NCBI RefSeq assembly: GCF_001584725.1
Contig: NZ_CP014606.1
Location: 1,116,001 to 1,180,000, forward strand
Direction of reading: 5' to 3'
Source of the DNA: an endosymbiont 'TC1' of Trimyema compressum
GTDB lineage: Bacteria > Bacillota > TC1
Length of the DNA stretch: 64,000 bases
Positions 9,323 to 17,643 of this stretch are shown here, one piece after another. Every line of letters starts with the position of its first letter. The first letter of the stretch is position 1. The notes under the pieces are model-generated. The model saw only the letters and a list, made by a program, of their open reading frames with translations. It searched no databases and was not told the DNA's origin. The translations under genes were made by a program, and so were the position numbers.

Positions 9323-10115
9323 TTAATTACTCGATTCTGTAACTTCCTCTTTTATTAGCAAATCTATTTCTTTTTTTATCATCTTTTAAAAGTTCACCAA
9401 TAGTCGTTACTAAACCAGCCATATTTTGGAGTTCACTAGGAATAATAATTTTTGTAGATCTACCGTCAGCTACCTTTGTTAAAGCTTCCATAGATTTAAT
9501 AGCAAGGAGAGGTCCATCAGCATTAACACCCTTTAATCATACGCATTCCTTTTGCAGTAGCTTCATTAATAGTTAAAATTGCTTGAGCCTCACCTTCAGC
9601 CTCTCTTATAGCAGCTTCCCTTTGAGCTTCTGCCTTAAGAATTGTACTTTCTTTTTCAACTTCAGCTCTCATCTGCTTTTCCATTGCATTCCGGATATCC
9701 GACAGGTGGCAAAATATTTTTTAGCTCCACACGATTTACTTTAACACCCCAAACATCAGTAGCCTCATCTAAAATAATTCTCATTTTAGAGTTAATAACA
9801 TCACGGCTTGTTAGAGATTGGTCTAATTCTAAATCACCAATAATATTACGCAATGTTGTTGTCGTTGTCAATTTGAATGGTTACATTATCCTTTGTAATA
9901 ACAGGTTGGGGTGGAAAATCAACAACTTGTTCCTTTAATGAAACTTTTTTTGAAATTCGATCTAAAATAGGAATTTTAATATGAAGACCAGTCTCCCAAG
10001 TAGCATTATAACGACCTAATCTCTCAATAACATAGGATCTGGATTGCGGTACAATTTTCACATTAAGAATTAAAATTAGCAACAGTAAAACAGCTAGAAC
10101 AATAAATAAAATCAT
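9323..10115 (-). pseudogene. SPFH/stomatin-like membrane protein, broken
   Basis: SPFH proteins form membrane microdomain scaffolds and are often paired with NfeD. The N-terminus has a membrane helix (MILFIVLAVLLLLILILNV) and the SPFH start (IVPQSRSYVIERLGRYN). After KDNVTIQID the reading jumps to [18 protein letters not shown], so roughly 30 residues of the SPFH core are missing. Frames then shift again through [36 protein letters not shown] and ALTKVADGRSTKIIIP. Deletion plus frameshifts make it non-functional. Confidence 0.85.
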
Positions 10116-10127
10116 TTTTTTCTCCCT

Positions 10128-10551
10128 TCAATCTTGAACCAATAATTTAACACCTTCAATAGCAATAACTTTAACCTCTGACCCTATTTTAAAAGTAATA
10201 TTTTCACCTTTAGTAATAGCGGACCACTCTTTACCTTGGACTTTTACAGTCCCTTGTTCATTGCTTTTAATAGTTTCAGTTACAACAGCTATTTCCCCAA
10301 TTACTGAATCTGCATTGGTTTTCACACGTTTTCTAGTTAATGCTTTTTTAGCCATAGATCTTAACAGAACAAAGCAAAGACCACTGACAATAATAAAAGC
10401 CATAAGCTGTATAGTAAGATAAAACCTAAAGCATAAAAATTATGGCTGTTACACCACCAAATGTAAAACAAATAGTCCCTAAGTTAAGGGTAATAACCTC
10501 AATTAATAGTGTTGATATTATAACAACTAACCAAACTACCATTAAATCCAT
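10128..10551 (-). pseudogene. nfeD: NfeD family protein, frameshifted
   Basis: NfeD partners SPFH proteins in the membrane. MDLMVVWLVVIISTLLIEVITL, preceded by AGGAGAG, supplies the first membrane helices. The frame ends with TAG after AIIFML at 10426. MAFIIVSGLCFVLLR and the OB-fold domain (VIGEIAVVTETIKSNEQGTVKVQG) follow in another frame to 10128. The two halves make one short NfeD split by a frameshift at about 10400-10430. It lies 12 bases upstream of the SPFH remnant, as in typical nfeD-SPFH pairs. Confidence 0.8.
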
Positions 10552-10561
10552 TTTTTCTCTC

Positions 10562-10707
10562 CTAAAATATTTCTTCATATTTTTTTGCATTAAAACCAAA
10601 AGCAACATGACCTGTATTACTAACTGCAATAGGTCTATATAAATACTTATAGCTTTTTGTTATTGCTTATATAGCTTCTTCATCAGTCATAGTTTCAATA
10701 TTCAAAC
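10562..10707 (-). pseudogene. ArsC/Spx-family protein, 3' fragment cut by the IS
   Basis: Only the last 48 codons remain: an acidic helix ETMTDEEAI, an in-frame TAA, then YKYLYRPIAVSNTGHVAFGF and the C-terminal KKYEEIF. This resembles the RPI-x(n)-GF-x(n)-EY tail of ArsC-like thioredoxin-fold proteins. The rest is absent beyond the IS end at 10708. The assignment rests on a short tail only. Confidence 0.55.
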
Positions 10708-10785
10708 TGGACATATACTAAAAAAGTAGACAGGAAAAAGTGAAACATGTTTTAAATAAGTAGACACATAAGAAAGGATAAAATT

Positions 10786-11067
10786 ATGAATAATTACAAG
10801 AAATACGATGAAGAATTTAAAAAAAGTATTGTTAATTTACACCAAAACGGTAAAACTCAATCCCAACTTTCTAAAGAATATGGTGTCTCCATGTCTGCTT
10901 TACACAAGTGGATTAAACTTTATTCTCAGGTTAGAATTGATGATGATACTATTCTAACCGCTAAGCAGATTAAGGATCTTCAAAAGCGTAATGCTCGACT
11001 CTAGGAGGAAAATATCATTTTAAAAAAAGCAATTGCCATATTCACGCCTCACTCAGACAAAGATTAA
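10786..11067 (+). pseudogene. IS3 transposase OrfA with internal TAG (copy 1)
   Basis: OrfA binds the IS ends. MNNYKKYDEEFKKSIVNLHQ and the helix-turn-helix (TQSQLSKEYGVSMSALHKWI) are intact. The leucine-zipper region DLQKRNARL is cut by TAG at 11002, and the same frame continues EENIILKKAIAIFTPH to TAA at 11065. The family has Glu, Arg or Gln at the stop position, so one substitution explains it. GAAAGGA precedes the ATG at a normal distance. Confidence 0.9.
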
Positions 11068-11935
11068 TGGCTGTTCATACCCTTCGTTTTCAGCACGCTA
11101 TCTCTTTTCTTTGTCATGTCCTTAAAGTGAACCGCAGCTCCTATTACAAATACTTTTCGGAAAAACTTTCTCCTAGAACTATTGAGAATTAAAAACTCCG
11201 TCAGCTTATTCTCGGAGATTTGTCATCTTACTAAGAGACGTATTGGCCCATCTAAGATTAAGGCTCTTCTTTCCTATGACTATGGCATCAACATCAGTAT
11301 TGGTAGAGCGAGCCGCCTGATGACTGACATGAATCTTCCTAAAATGCCTACTATCAAACTTCGGTTTATTCATCCGAGGTCTATTCCCAATTTTGATTGC
11401 CCTAACTACCTAAATCAAAATTTTAATGTTCCTCAGCCCAATCAAGTCTGGGCTAGTGACATTACCTATATTAATTTAAATGCCTCTTTTGCTTATCTCT
11501 GTGTTATTATGGATTTATTTTCTCGTAAAATTATTGCTTGGAAGCTCTCTCTTAAAATTGATACTTCTCTTGTTAAGGATACTTTTATCAAAGCCTTTTA
11601 TTCTCAAAAACCTTCTACTTCTCTTATTTTTCATTCTGACAGAGGTTCCTAATATACTTCTTTTATCTTTAGAAAGCTCCTTGATTCTTTTGGTATCATT
11701 CAATCTTTTTCTAAGCTTTCTCATCCTTGGGACAATGCTGTCGTTGAGTCCTTTTTAAATATATGAAAAAAGAAGAAATTCTTCGTAGGTCTTTTTCTTC
11801 CTTTGCTCAAATTAAGCTTTCCTGCTTTGAACACATTGAGGGCTTCTACAACCCCCTATACGTCCCCACTCTGCTAATAACATTCTTTCTCCTAATTCCA
11901 AAGAAGACTATTTTTTCACTTCTATTAAAACTTAA
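11067..11935 (+). pseudogene. IS3 transposase OrfB (DDE integrase), several lesions (copy 1)
   Basis: The IS150-like catalytic subunit starts at ATG 11067, overlapping the orfA TAA. Landmarks are HAISFLCHVLKVNRSSYYKY, RRIGPSKIKALLSYDYGI, QVWASDITYI (first Asp), IFHSDRGS (second Asp) and HPWDNAVVESFL (Glu). Lesions are TAA at 11190, a frameshift near 11211, TAA at 11650 where the family has Gln in HSDRGSQYTS, a frameshift at about 11760 and another in the C-run near 11850. It cannot make an active protein as read. Confidence 0.92.
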
Positions 11936-11972
11936 TTTCACTTTTTCTATCTACTCTATTGACATTCTTCCA

Positions 11973-12108
11973 GTCAATTGTTTCTACAATGCTCCTTGGT
12001 TCCATTAAAGTTGCTTTGACTTAAATAGGCGTCTCAGCAACTGGACTGACAACTATTTCTTTTAATTCGTCAGGTGACTTAATTTCATCTTTATTTTTTC
12101 TTCAATTA
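11973..12108 (-). pseudogene. Unidentified 5' gene fragment abutting the IS
   Basis: DEIKSPDELKEIVVSPVAETPI can be read on the minus strand, then an in-frame TAA, then VKATLMEPRSIVETID up to the IS boundary. A good promoter lies just upstream. I do not recognise the protein. It is a gene beginning whose remainder was lost beyond the IS. Confidence 0.35.
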
Positions 12109-12132
12109 TAACATTATTGAATTTATATTCAA
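12105..12132 (-). promoter_or_regulatory. Sigma-A-type promoter
   Basis: On the minus strand TTGAAT is followed after 16 bases by TATAAT. It points toward the fragment at 11973-12108, away from the ABC transporter gene. Confidence 0.45.
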
Positions 12133-12160
12133 TATGCTTATGGAATTTATATTAATTTAT

Positions 12161-13879
12161 TTAGCTTTCAAAAGCAGCTTGATAGAGCCCATAATAAGCA
12201 CCTTGTTTTTTCATTAATTCATTGTGATTACCAACTTCTTCAATACCTTTTTCTGTCAGTACTACAATTCTATTGGCTTTTCTAATTGTACTTAATCGAT
12301 GAGCAATAATAAAAGTTGTGCGCCCCTTACTGAGTATTTCCATTGAAGCTTGAACAACTTTTTCACTTCTGTTATCAAGAGCTGATGTAGCCTCATCAAA
12401 AATAAGGATTGCTGGATTTTTCAAAAACATTCTCGCAATAGCGAGTCTTTGTTTTTGGCCTCCAGATAATTTAATCCCTCTTTCACCAATATAGGTATCA
12501 TAACCGTCATCTAAAGAAAGAATAAAGTCATGGATATATGCAAGCTTAGCAGCTTTTACAATTGCACTATCCTCAGCTTCAAGATTCCCATATTTAATAT
12601 TTTCTTTAATTGTACCAGAAAATAAAAATACATCTTGAGCAACTACGCCAATATGCTGCCTTAAGGAATCCATCTTAATATCTTGAATGGAAAGATCATC
12701 TACTAATATTGCTCCTTCGTTAATTTCATAAAAACGAGGGATTAACTGACATAAAGTAGTTTTACCAACGCCACTAGGCCCCACTAAGGCAATGGTTTCA
12801 CCTGCTTTAACCTCAAGATTAATATGATTTAAAACATAATCTCCTTCATCAGAATATCTAAATGATACATATTTAAAGGATACTTTACCTTGAGGATTTT
12901 CCCATAAAATAGCATCAGGTTTATCTTCGATTTCAGGTTCAATTTCCATCATTTCAACATAACGATGATATCCCGCCATTCCTTTTTGATAGATTTCAGC
13001 AAAAAAAGTAATTCTTTTAATAGGCTGAATCATAATACTCATATACATAATATAAGCAACTAAATCCCCTATAGTAATAGCACCATTAATAACAAAAAGA
13101 CCGCCTAAAACTGTACTTGTCAATGTTAAAATACCTGCAAAAAATGTTATGCTTCCAGATAACAAACCTAGTAATCTAAAGCCTTCCGTTCTTAAATCTC
13201 TAAAAAATTGATTGCCTTTATCAAACTTTTCTTTTTCGTATTCTTCATTTGTAAAGGATTGAACTACTCGGATTCCAAGTAAACTTTCTTCAATCTGACT
13301 ATTAACATTGCCAATGATTTTCCTAATACTTCTAAAGTTCTTTTTTATTTTTGTATTAATTTTTATAGTAAACCAAATCATAATAGGAATTATTGCAAAA
13401 ATAATCAATGTTAATGGTACATTTACAAATAATAAAAGAATAAATGAACCTACTAAAGTTATTATAGATATAAATACGTCTTCTGGTCCATGATGAGCCA
13501 ATTCCGTTATTTCATTTAAGTCATTGACAATTCGAGACATGATTTGACCAATTTTAGTCTCATCAAAAAATCTAAATGAAAAACGCTGCATATGTGAAAA
13601 TAACTTTTTTCGCATATCATACTCAATGCGAACACCTAATACATGACCAAAATAAGTCACAATATACTCAAGGAGAAAACGTAATCCATAAAGCACTAAA
13701 AATATCACAGCAAATATAATCAATAAATTAATATTTCTGTCAGAAATAATTGTATCAATTACGTAACGGCTTCCCTGAGGAAAAATCAAATCAGTAACTG
13801 CAATTAACAATGCACAAACCATATCCAAAAAAAATAAACCTAAATGGGGTTTATAGTATTGAGCAAAACTCTTAAGCAT
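12161..13879 (-). CDS. ABC exporter, fused membrane and ATPase domains
   Basis: A half-transporter of the MsbA/LmrA class working as a dimer for drug, lipid or peptide export. The first about 310 residues hold six membrane helices (for example LFFLDMVCALLIAVTDLIF and NLLIIFAVIFLVLYGLRFLL). The ATPase domain shows Walker A GPSGVGKTTL, the Q-loop VAQDVFLFSG, signature LSGGQKQRLAIAR, Walker B ILIFDEATSALD and the H-loop IAHRLSTI. At 572 residues it is full length and intact. It overlaps rimI by eight bases. The substrate cannot be told from sequence. Confidence 0.92.
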   Translation of the reverse strand: MLKSFAQYYKPHLGLFFLDMVCALLIAVTDLIFPQGSRYVIDTIISDRNINLLIIFAVIFLVLYGLRFLLEYIVTYFGHVLGVRIEYDMRKKLFSHMQRFSFRFFDETKIGQIMSRIVNDLNEITELAHHGPEDVFISIITLVGSFILLLFVNVPLTLIIFAIIPIMIWFTIKINTKIKKNFRSIRKIIGNVNSQIEESLLGIRVVQSFTNEEYEKEKFDKGNQFFRDLRTEGFRLLGLLSGSITFFAGILTLTSTVLGGLFVINGAITIGDLVAYIMYMSIMIQPIKRITFFAEIYQKGMAGYHRYVEMMEIEPEIEDKPDAILWENPQGKVSFKYVSFRYSDEGDYVLNHINLEVKAGETIALVGPSGVGKTTLCQLIPRFYEINEGAILVDDLSIQDIKMDSLRQHIGVVAQDVFLFSGTIKENIKYGNLEAEDSAIVKAAKLAYIHDFILSLDDGYDTYIGERGIKLSGGQKQRLAIARMFLKNPAILIFDEATSALDNRSEKVVQASMEILSKGRTTFIIAHRLSTIRKANRIVVLTEKGIEEVGNHNELMKKQGAYYGLYQAAFES

Positions 13880-14336
13880 CCCTTTCCTTTGCCTCCCTTA
13901 ATTTTAACCAAAAAACAAAGCCATCTTCAACTGGATTTGTATAATAATCTTTTCGTTTACCAGCAGCTTTGAAACCAAACTGTGTATAAAGCCCAATGGC
14001 CGCTTCATTACTGGTTCTCACTTCTAATGTAACAGCATCAATACCATTTTCAGTGGTTTGTCTCAAGCCATACTCTAAAAGTTTTTTGCCTATTCCTTGA
14101 CCTCTATAGTCACTGTGGACAGCAACATTGGTAATATGTCCCTCATTGAGAATATACCAGATACCAAAATACCCAACAGCCTTTGAATCTATTTCTGCTA
14201 CCAAATAGTGAGCTAAATCATTAGCCAATTCATCTCTAAATGCCTCTTTAGACCAAGGCGTTGAAAAAGCATTATTCTCAACAACCAGAATATTATTTAA
14301 ATGTTCTTCTTCTAAGGGCTTAATGATTACATCCAT
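13872..14336 (-). CDS. rimI: Ribosomal protein S18-alanine N-acetyltransferase
   Basis: A GNAT acetyltransferase. The 154 residues show IKPLEEEHLNNILVVENNAF at the start, the acetyl-CoA loop HSDYRGQGIGKKLLEYGL and the following VTLEVRTSNEAAIGLYTQFGF. Placement between tsaB and an ABC exporter, overlapping tsaB by 17 bases, is the standard tsaE-tsaB-rimI order and supports RimI over a generic GNAT. Intact. Confidence 0.88.
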   Translation of the reverse strand: MDVIIKPLEEEHLNNILVVENNAFSTPWSKEAFRDELANDLAHYLVAEIDSKAVGYFGIWYILNEGHITNVAVHSDYRGQGIGKKLLEYGLRQTTENGIDAVTLEVRTSNEAAIGLYTQFGFKAAGKRKDYYTNPVEDGFVFWLKLREAKERDA

Positions 14337-15015
14337 GTTTTTGCTCCCATTGAATCTCAGCTTCTGAGGGCCTAAAGTACTCGGGTTTTAAAGTAAAAGG
14401 ATTATCCGCTTCACCATTTTCAAAGGATTCCAGAGCTAGGAAAGCTACAGAAGATCCTTTTGGAATTCCAATTTCAGAATTGCAATTAATTAAAGGCACC
14501 TTTTTTTCCTGAAAAAATGAAGCATACTTTGTAAAACCATCACCTAAAAGCAAAATAGGTTCTTTAGGTAAATTATTAATAAAACTTTCAATAGAAATAA
14601 CTTGCTCATGCATTAGCAGTTCTAATTTACTATTGAATAAAGCACCATAAACCTCTTCTTTTCTACTGTATATTAAAGGACAAACATAATCAGCTAATCC
14701 TTTTCCATTGTAGGCAATTGCTTTTAAAGAAGAAATCCCAACTATGGGTAAGTTATTGGCATATGCAAGCATATTTGCTAAAGTTATGCCAATTCTCATA
14801 CCAGTAAAGGACCCTGGTCCCACTGAAACCCCAATACCATTAATAGTTTTTAACGAATAACCACTTACTTCCAGCAGCTGAATTACCATAGGCATTAATT
14901 GTGTAGAATGACCTTTTTTTATAGTATAGGTTATTTCGCCAATAACACCATATTCATTCACTAAAGCAACACTAGCAACATCTGTGCTACTTTCAATCCC
15001 AAGAAAAACCATCAA
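14320..15015 (-). CDS. tsaB: tRNA t6A synthesis protein TsaB
   Basis: Partner of TsaD and TsaE in making threonylcarbamoyladenosine at position 37 of ANN-decoding tRNAs. The ASKHA fold begins FLGIESSTDVASVALVNEYG and has the family-typical GHSTQLMPMV and VSVGPGSFTGMRIG. The 231 residues match the usual length. It overlaps tsaE by 23 bases and rimI by 17, suggesting translational coupling. Intact, as expected for an essential gene. Confidence 0.92.
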   Translation of the reverse strand: MMVFLGIESSTDVASVALVNEYGVIGEITYTIKKGHSTQLMPMVIQLLEVSGYSLKTINGIGVSVGPGSFTGMRIGITLANMLAYANNLPIVGISSLKAIAYNGKGLADYVCPLIYSRKEEVYGALFNSKLELLMHEQVISIESFINNLPKEPILLLGDGFTKYASFFQEKKVPLINCNSEIGIPKGSSVAFLALESFENGEADNPFTLKPEYFRPSEAEIQWEQKHGCNH

Positions 15016-15439
15016 TATCCCCTCTTATTTCTATTTCTCTTTCTGTTTCATTAAGTTTTTTAATCTCAACTTCAATAATATTACCATCATATAGTGTACG
15101 TACAACATCGCCCCATTCCACTATAGCAATGCCGTCTCCCATAAAAGCATCTTCTAAACCACTCATATAGGCTGCTTCCTCATTTTCTAAACGATAACCA
15201 TCAATATGATAAATTGGCATTGAATCACCACTATATATTTGCATCAGAGAAAAAGTTGGACTTGTTACCATATCCTTGGAACCTAAGCCAAGAGCCAGTC
15301 CTTTTGATAAATTGGTTTTACCAGCTCCTAAATCTCCTATTAATTCAAGAACAGTACCTTTTTTTAATTGTCTACCTATTTGTTCTCCTAATAAAATAGT
15401 TTCCTCAGAAGAATGGCTTAATAGTAGTTTTCTGTCCAC
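14993..15439 (-). CDS. tsaE: tRNA t6A synthesis ATPase TsaE
   Basis: A small P-loop ATPase that stimulates the TsaB-TsaD complex. Walker A is IGDLGAGKTNLSKGLALGLG, followed by VTSPTFSLMQIY and the IVEWGD motif typical of TsaE. At 148 residues the length is normal. It overlaps the amidohydrolase upstream by 22 bases and tsaB downstream by 23. Intact. Confidence 0.92.
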   Translation of the reverse strand: MDRKLLLSHSSEETILLGEQIGRQLKKGTVLELIGDLGAGKTNLSKGLALGLGSKDMVTSPTFSLMQIYSGDSMPIYHIDGYRLENEEAAYMSGLEDAFMGDGIAIVEWGDVVRTLYDGNIIEVEIKKLNETEREIEIRGDIDGFSWD

Positions 15440-16521
15440 TCTATTTTTTCTCCTTTAATAAATACATCTTTAACAAAGCTATTGTACTCAAATGGTGACT
15501 GACTATGTATAACCACATCCCCATCTTTACCAACATCTAATGAGCCAACTTGTTCCTCAACACCTAAAATTTGTGCAGCAGAGCATGTAATCATCTCGAA
15601 AGCATCCATTGGTGAAATACCATGCTTAATAACTTCCAATAAAGCAATTTTCAACATTTCTGGTGGATTGGATGGGTAGTCAGTCATAAAAGATACTTCA
15701 ACTGAATGGTCTTTCAATTTTGTCAGTAACTGTCTATTTAAATTAGCCATTTCCACTTTTGGACGCCCGATAAAAAAGGGACCTCCAACAAAAGAAACAT
15801 TACTATTCTTAATTTCATCAATTAAATAATGACCTTCCGTACCATGTTCAATGACCATATCTAAGTTAAATTCTTCTTTCAAATCTAAAGCAATTCTAAT
15901 ATCTTCTTCTCTATGGCAATGAACCCGTACCTTTAATTCACCTTTTAAAGCTTTCGCAATAAAGGCGTCCCCTTCTTTCATGACACCACTTGCAACTTGG
16001 CTAAAAGTATTATTTAAAATACTTCCAATTGCCATTTTTGTTTGAATCCTCTGAGAATGACAAGTTAATATATTATCACCTAAACTAATTTTTAAACCCT
16101 CATGCTTTTTCATTAAAGGGTTTTTGCCACCTGTCTTAACAACACAGCCTACCCCTGAAATAATATTTGAACTACCAGGTAAAACACCTACAGTGGTAAC
16201 ACCGCCGGTATGAAGCGCTTCTTTAAACCCCATATCAAAATATCGAATACCATAATGGGCTTCAATCCAAGGAGTCACTAAGTTAGTCCCTTCATTTAAA
16301 AGCTCTCTACTATAGACCTCTTCATATAAACCCAAATGAGTATGGGGATCAACAAAGCCTGGTAAAATTTGCTCTCCATTTTCATACAGATAACGCCTGC
16401 AATGACTTGGAATTACCAAGCTTTCTCCCACTGCAATAATTTTTCCATTTTCAATTAATAGAACTCCATTTTCAAGAATTTTTTGGGGATTTACCCAAAT
16501 TTCACCTTCAATACTAATCAT
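15418..16521 (-). CDS. Metal-dependent amidohydrolase (imidazolonepropionase-like)
   Basis: A hydrolase of the urease/imidazolonepropionase superfamily. Visible metal and catalytic sites are LPGFVDPHTHLGLYEE (about 60), KVRVHCHREEDI (about 200), MVIEHGTEGH (about 225) and FMTDYP (about 285). The typical N- and C-terminal beta-sandwich strands (GKIIAVGE; GSLDVGKDGDVVIH) flank the barrel. The 367 residues are intact. The substrate is unknown; imidazolonepropionate or a cyclic dipeptide-like compound are guesses. It lies between alr and tsaE in one operon. Confidence 0.82.
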   Translation of the reverse strand: MISIEGEIWVNPQKILENGVLLIENGKIIAVGESLVIPSHCRRYLYENGEQILPGFVDPHTHLGLYEEVYSRELLNEGTNLVTPWIEAHYGIRYFDMGFKEALHTGGVTTVGVLPGSSNIISGVGCVVKTGGKNPLMKKHEGLKISLGDNILTCHSQRIQTKMAIGSILNNTFSQVASGVMKEGDAFIAKALKGELKVRVHCHREEDIRIALDLKEEFNLDMVIEHGTEGHYLIDEIKNSNVSFVGGPFFIGRPKVEMANLNRQLLTKLKDHSVEVSFMTDYPSNPPEMLKIALLEVIKHGISPMDAFEMITCSAAQILGVEEQVGSLDVGKDGDVVIHSQSPFEYNSFVKDVFIKGEKIEWTENYY

Positions 16522-16529
16522 TTTAACCT

Positions 16530-17636
16530 CTATTTTCTCATATAAACTCTAGGAATTCTCTCACTAATTGAACAATAAACTTCATAAGGTATAGTTCCTA
16601 AAATATCGGCAAAAGTTTCAACAGGATTATCCTCTCCATAAAGAATAACCTCATCTTTTACTTTTACATTAGGAATATCTGTAACATCTAGCATTAATTG
16701 ATCCATACAAACATTACCAATAATTTTAGCTTTCTGTCCATGAACTAAAAAACAGCCTTTGTTCGATAGTTGCCTTGAAATACCATCAGCATAACCAATA
16801 GGTAAAACAGCAACTTTAGTTTTTCTTTCTGTTACAAAAGTGCCTTCATAACTTATAGGCTCTCCTTTTTCCATAGTTTTAATTTGAACAATCTTGCCCT
16901 TTAAAGTTAAAGGTTTTTTTAATTTCAGCTTATTCGCATAGGAATGATTCGTTGAAAAGGAGCCATACAGTAAAATCCCAGCTCTAACCATTTGAAAATG
17001 AGTTTCTGGCATTTCTATTAAAGTAGCACTATTAGCTAAATGCTTTGTAAGGGGTTTTTCTAAAATTGCTTCTAGTTGTTCAGCAAAAATCTTAAAACGT
17101 TCTAGCTGTTTTTGGCTATAGCTTAAATCCTCGCAACCACCATTAGCCATATGGGAAAAAATTCCTTCCACTTCTAAGTATTCTAAACTTTTCATTTCTT
17201 CAATAGCCTTAATAGTCTCTTTATTATCAGAAAAACCTAGACGATTCATACCTGTTTCAATTTTCAAATGAACCTTCCCTTTTTTATTCATTTTTTTACC
17301 AATATTATTAAGGGCTATAGCTTGTTCTAAAGTAAAAATTGTTTGGGTAATATTGTTTTCAATTAGCCAAGGATACTCCATTTCATCTGTATAGCCTAAA
17401 ACTAAAATGGGTTTGCCAATACCACCTTCTCTTAAGGCAATACCTTCCCCCATTAATGCTACACCAAACCCATCCACATCATTTTCTATAGCGAAACTCA
17501 ATGGGCTGGCGCCATGACCATATCCATTGGCTTTAATAATAGCCATAATCCCTACAGAAGGAGCTAATATTTTCTTTATTTCCCTCACATTATGTTCTAC
17601 ACTATTTAAATCTATTTCTGCCCAAACAGCACGCAT
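16530..17636 (-). CDS. alr: Alanine racemase
   Basis: Makes D-alanine for peptidoglycan using PLP. The PLP lysine is in AIIKANGYGHGASPL near the N-terminus. The second catalytic Tyr follows in the C-terminal beta domain, with GNVCMDQLMLDVT nearby. The 368 residues are normal length. It follows nnr after seven bases, an arrangement common in Bacillota. It ends with TAG, eight bases before the next start codon. Intact. Confidence 0.95.
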   Translation of the reverse strand: MRAVWAEIDLNSVEHNVREIKKILAPSVGIMAIIKANGYGHGASPLSFAIENDVDGFGVALMGEGIALREGGIGKPILVLGYTDEMEYPWLIENNITQTIFTLEQAIALNNIGKKMNKKGKVHLKIETGMNRLGFSDNKETIKAIEEMKSLEYLEVEGIFSHMANGGCEDLSYSQKQLERFKIFAEQLEAILEKPLTKHLANSATLIEMPETHFQMVRAGILLYGSFSTNHSYANKLKLKKPLTLKGKIVQIKTMEKGEPISYEGTFVTERKTKVAVLPIGYADGISRQLSNKGCFLVHGQKAKIIGNVCMDQLMLDVTDIPNVKVKDEVILYGEDNPVETFADILGTIPYEVYCSISERIPRVYMRK

Positions 17637-17643
17637 TCTACAT

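Larger units (their letters stand above)
10708..11972 (+). mobile_element. IS3-family insertion sequence, copy 1 (1265 bp)
   Basis: The ends are imperfect inverted repeats starting TGGACATATACTAAAAAAG on the left and TGGAAGAATGTCAATAGAG (complement) on the right, both running into a shared GAAAAAGTGAAA. Inside are an orfA/orfB pair of the IS3 type, with orfB in the -1 frame relative to orfA. Copies of the same length lie at 20286 and, inverted, at 61915. The flanking bases (AAC left, GTC right) do not form a target duplication. The left flank is an ArsC-like tail and the right flank an unrelated fragment. Confidence 0.93.

Noticed and set aside
10786-11067. Programmed frameshift as the sole explanation for broken IS transposase
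   Set aside because: IS3 elements use one -1 shift between orfA and orfB. It does not account for the three internal stops and the further shifts in orfB.
11480-11758. Leucine-rich 92-codon ORFs inside each IS copy, and a 69-codon ORF on the opposite strand
   Set aside because: They overlap the transposase catalytic region in other frames and exist only because of the shared sequence.
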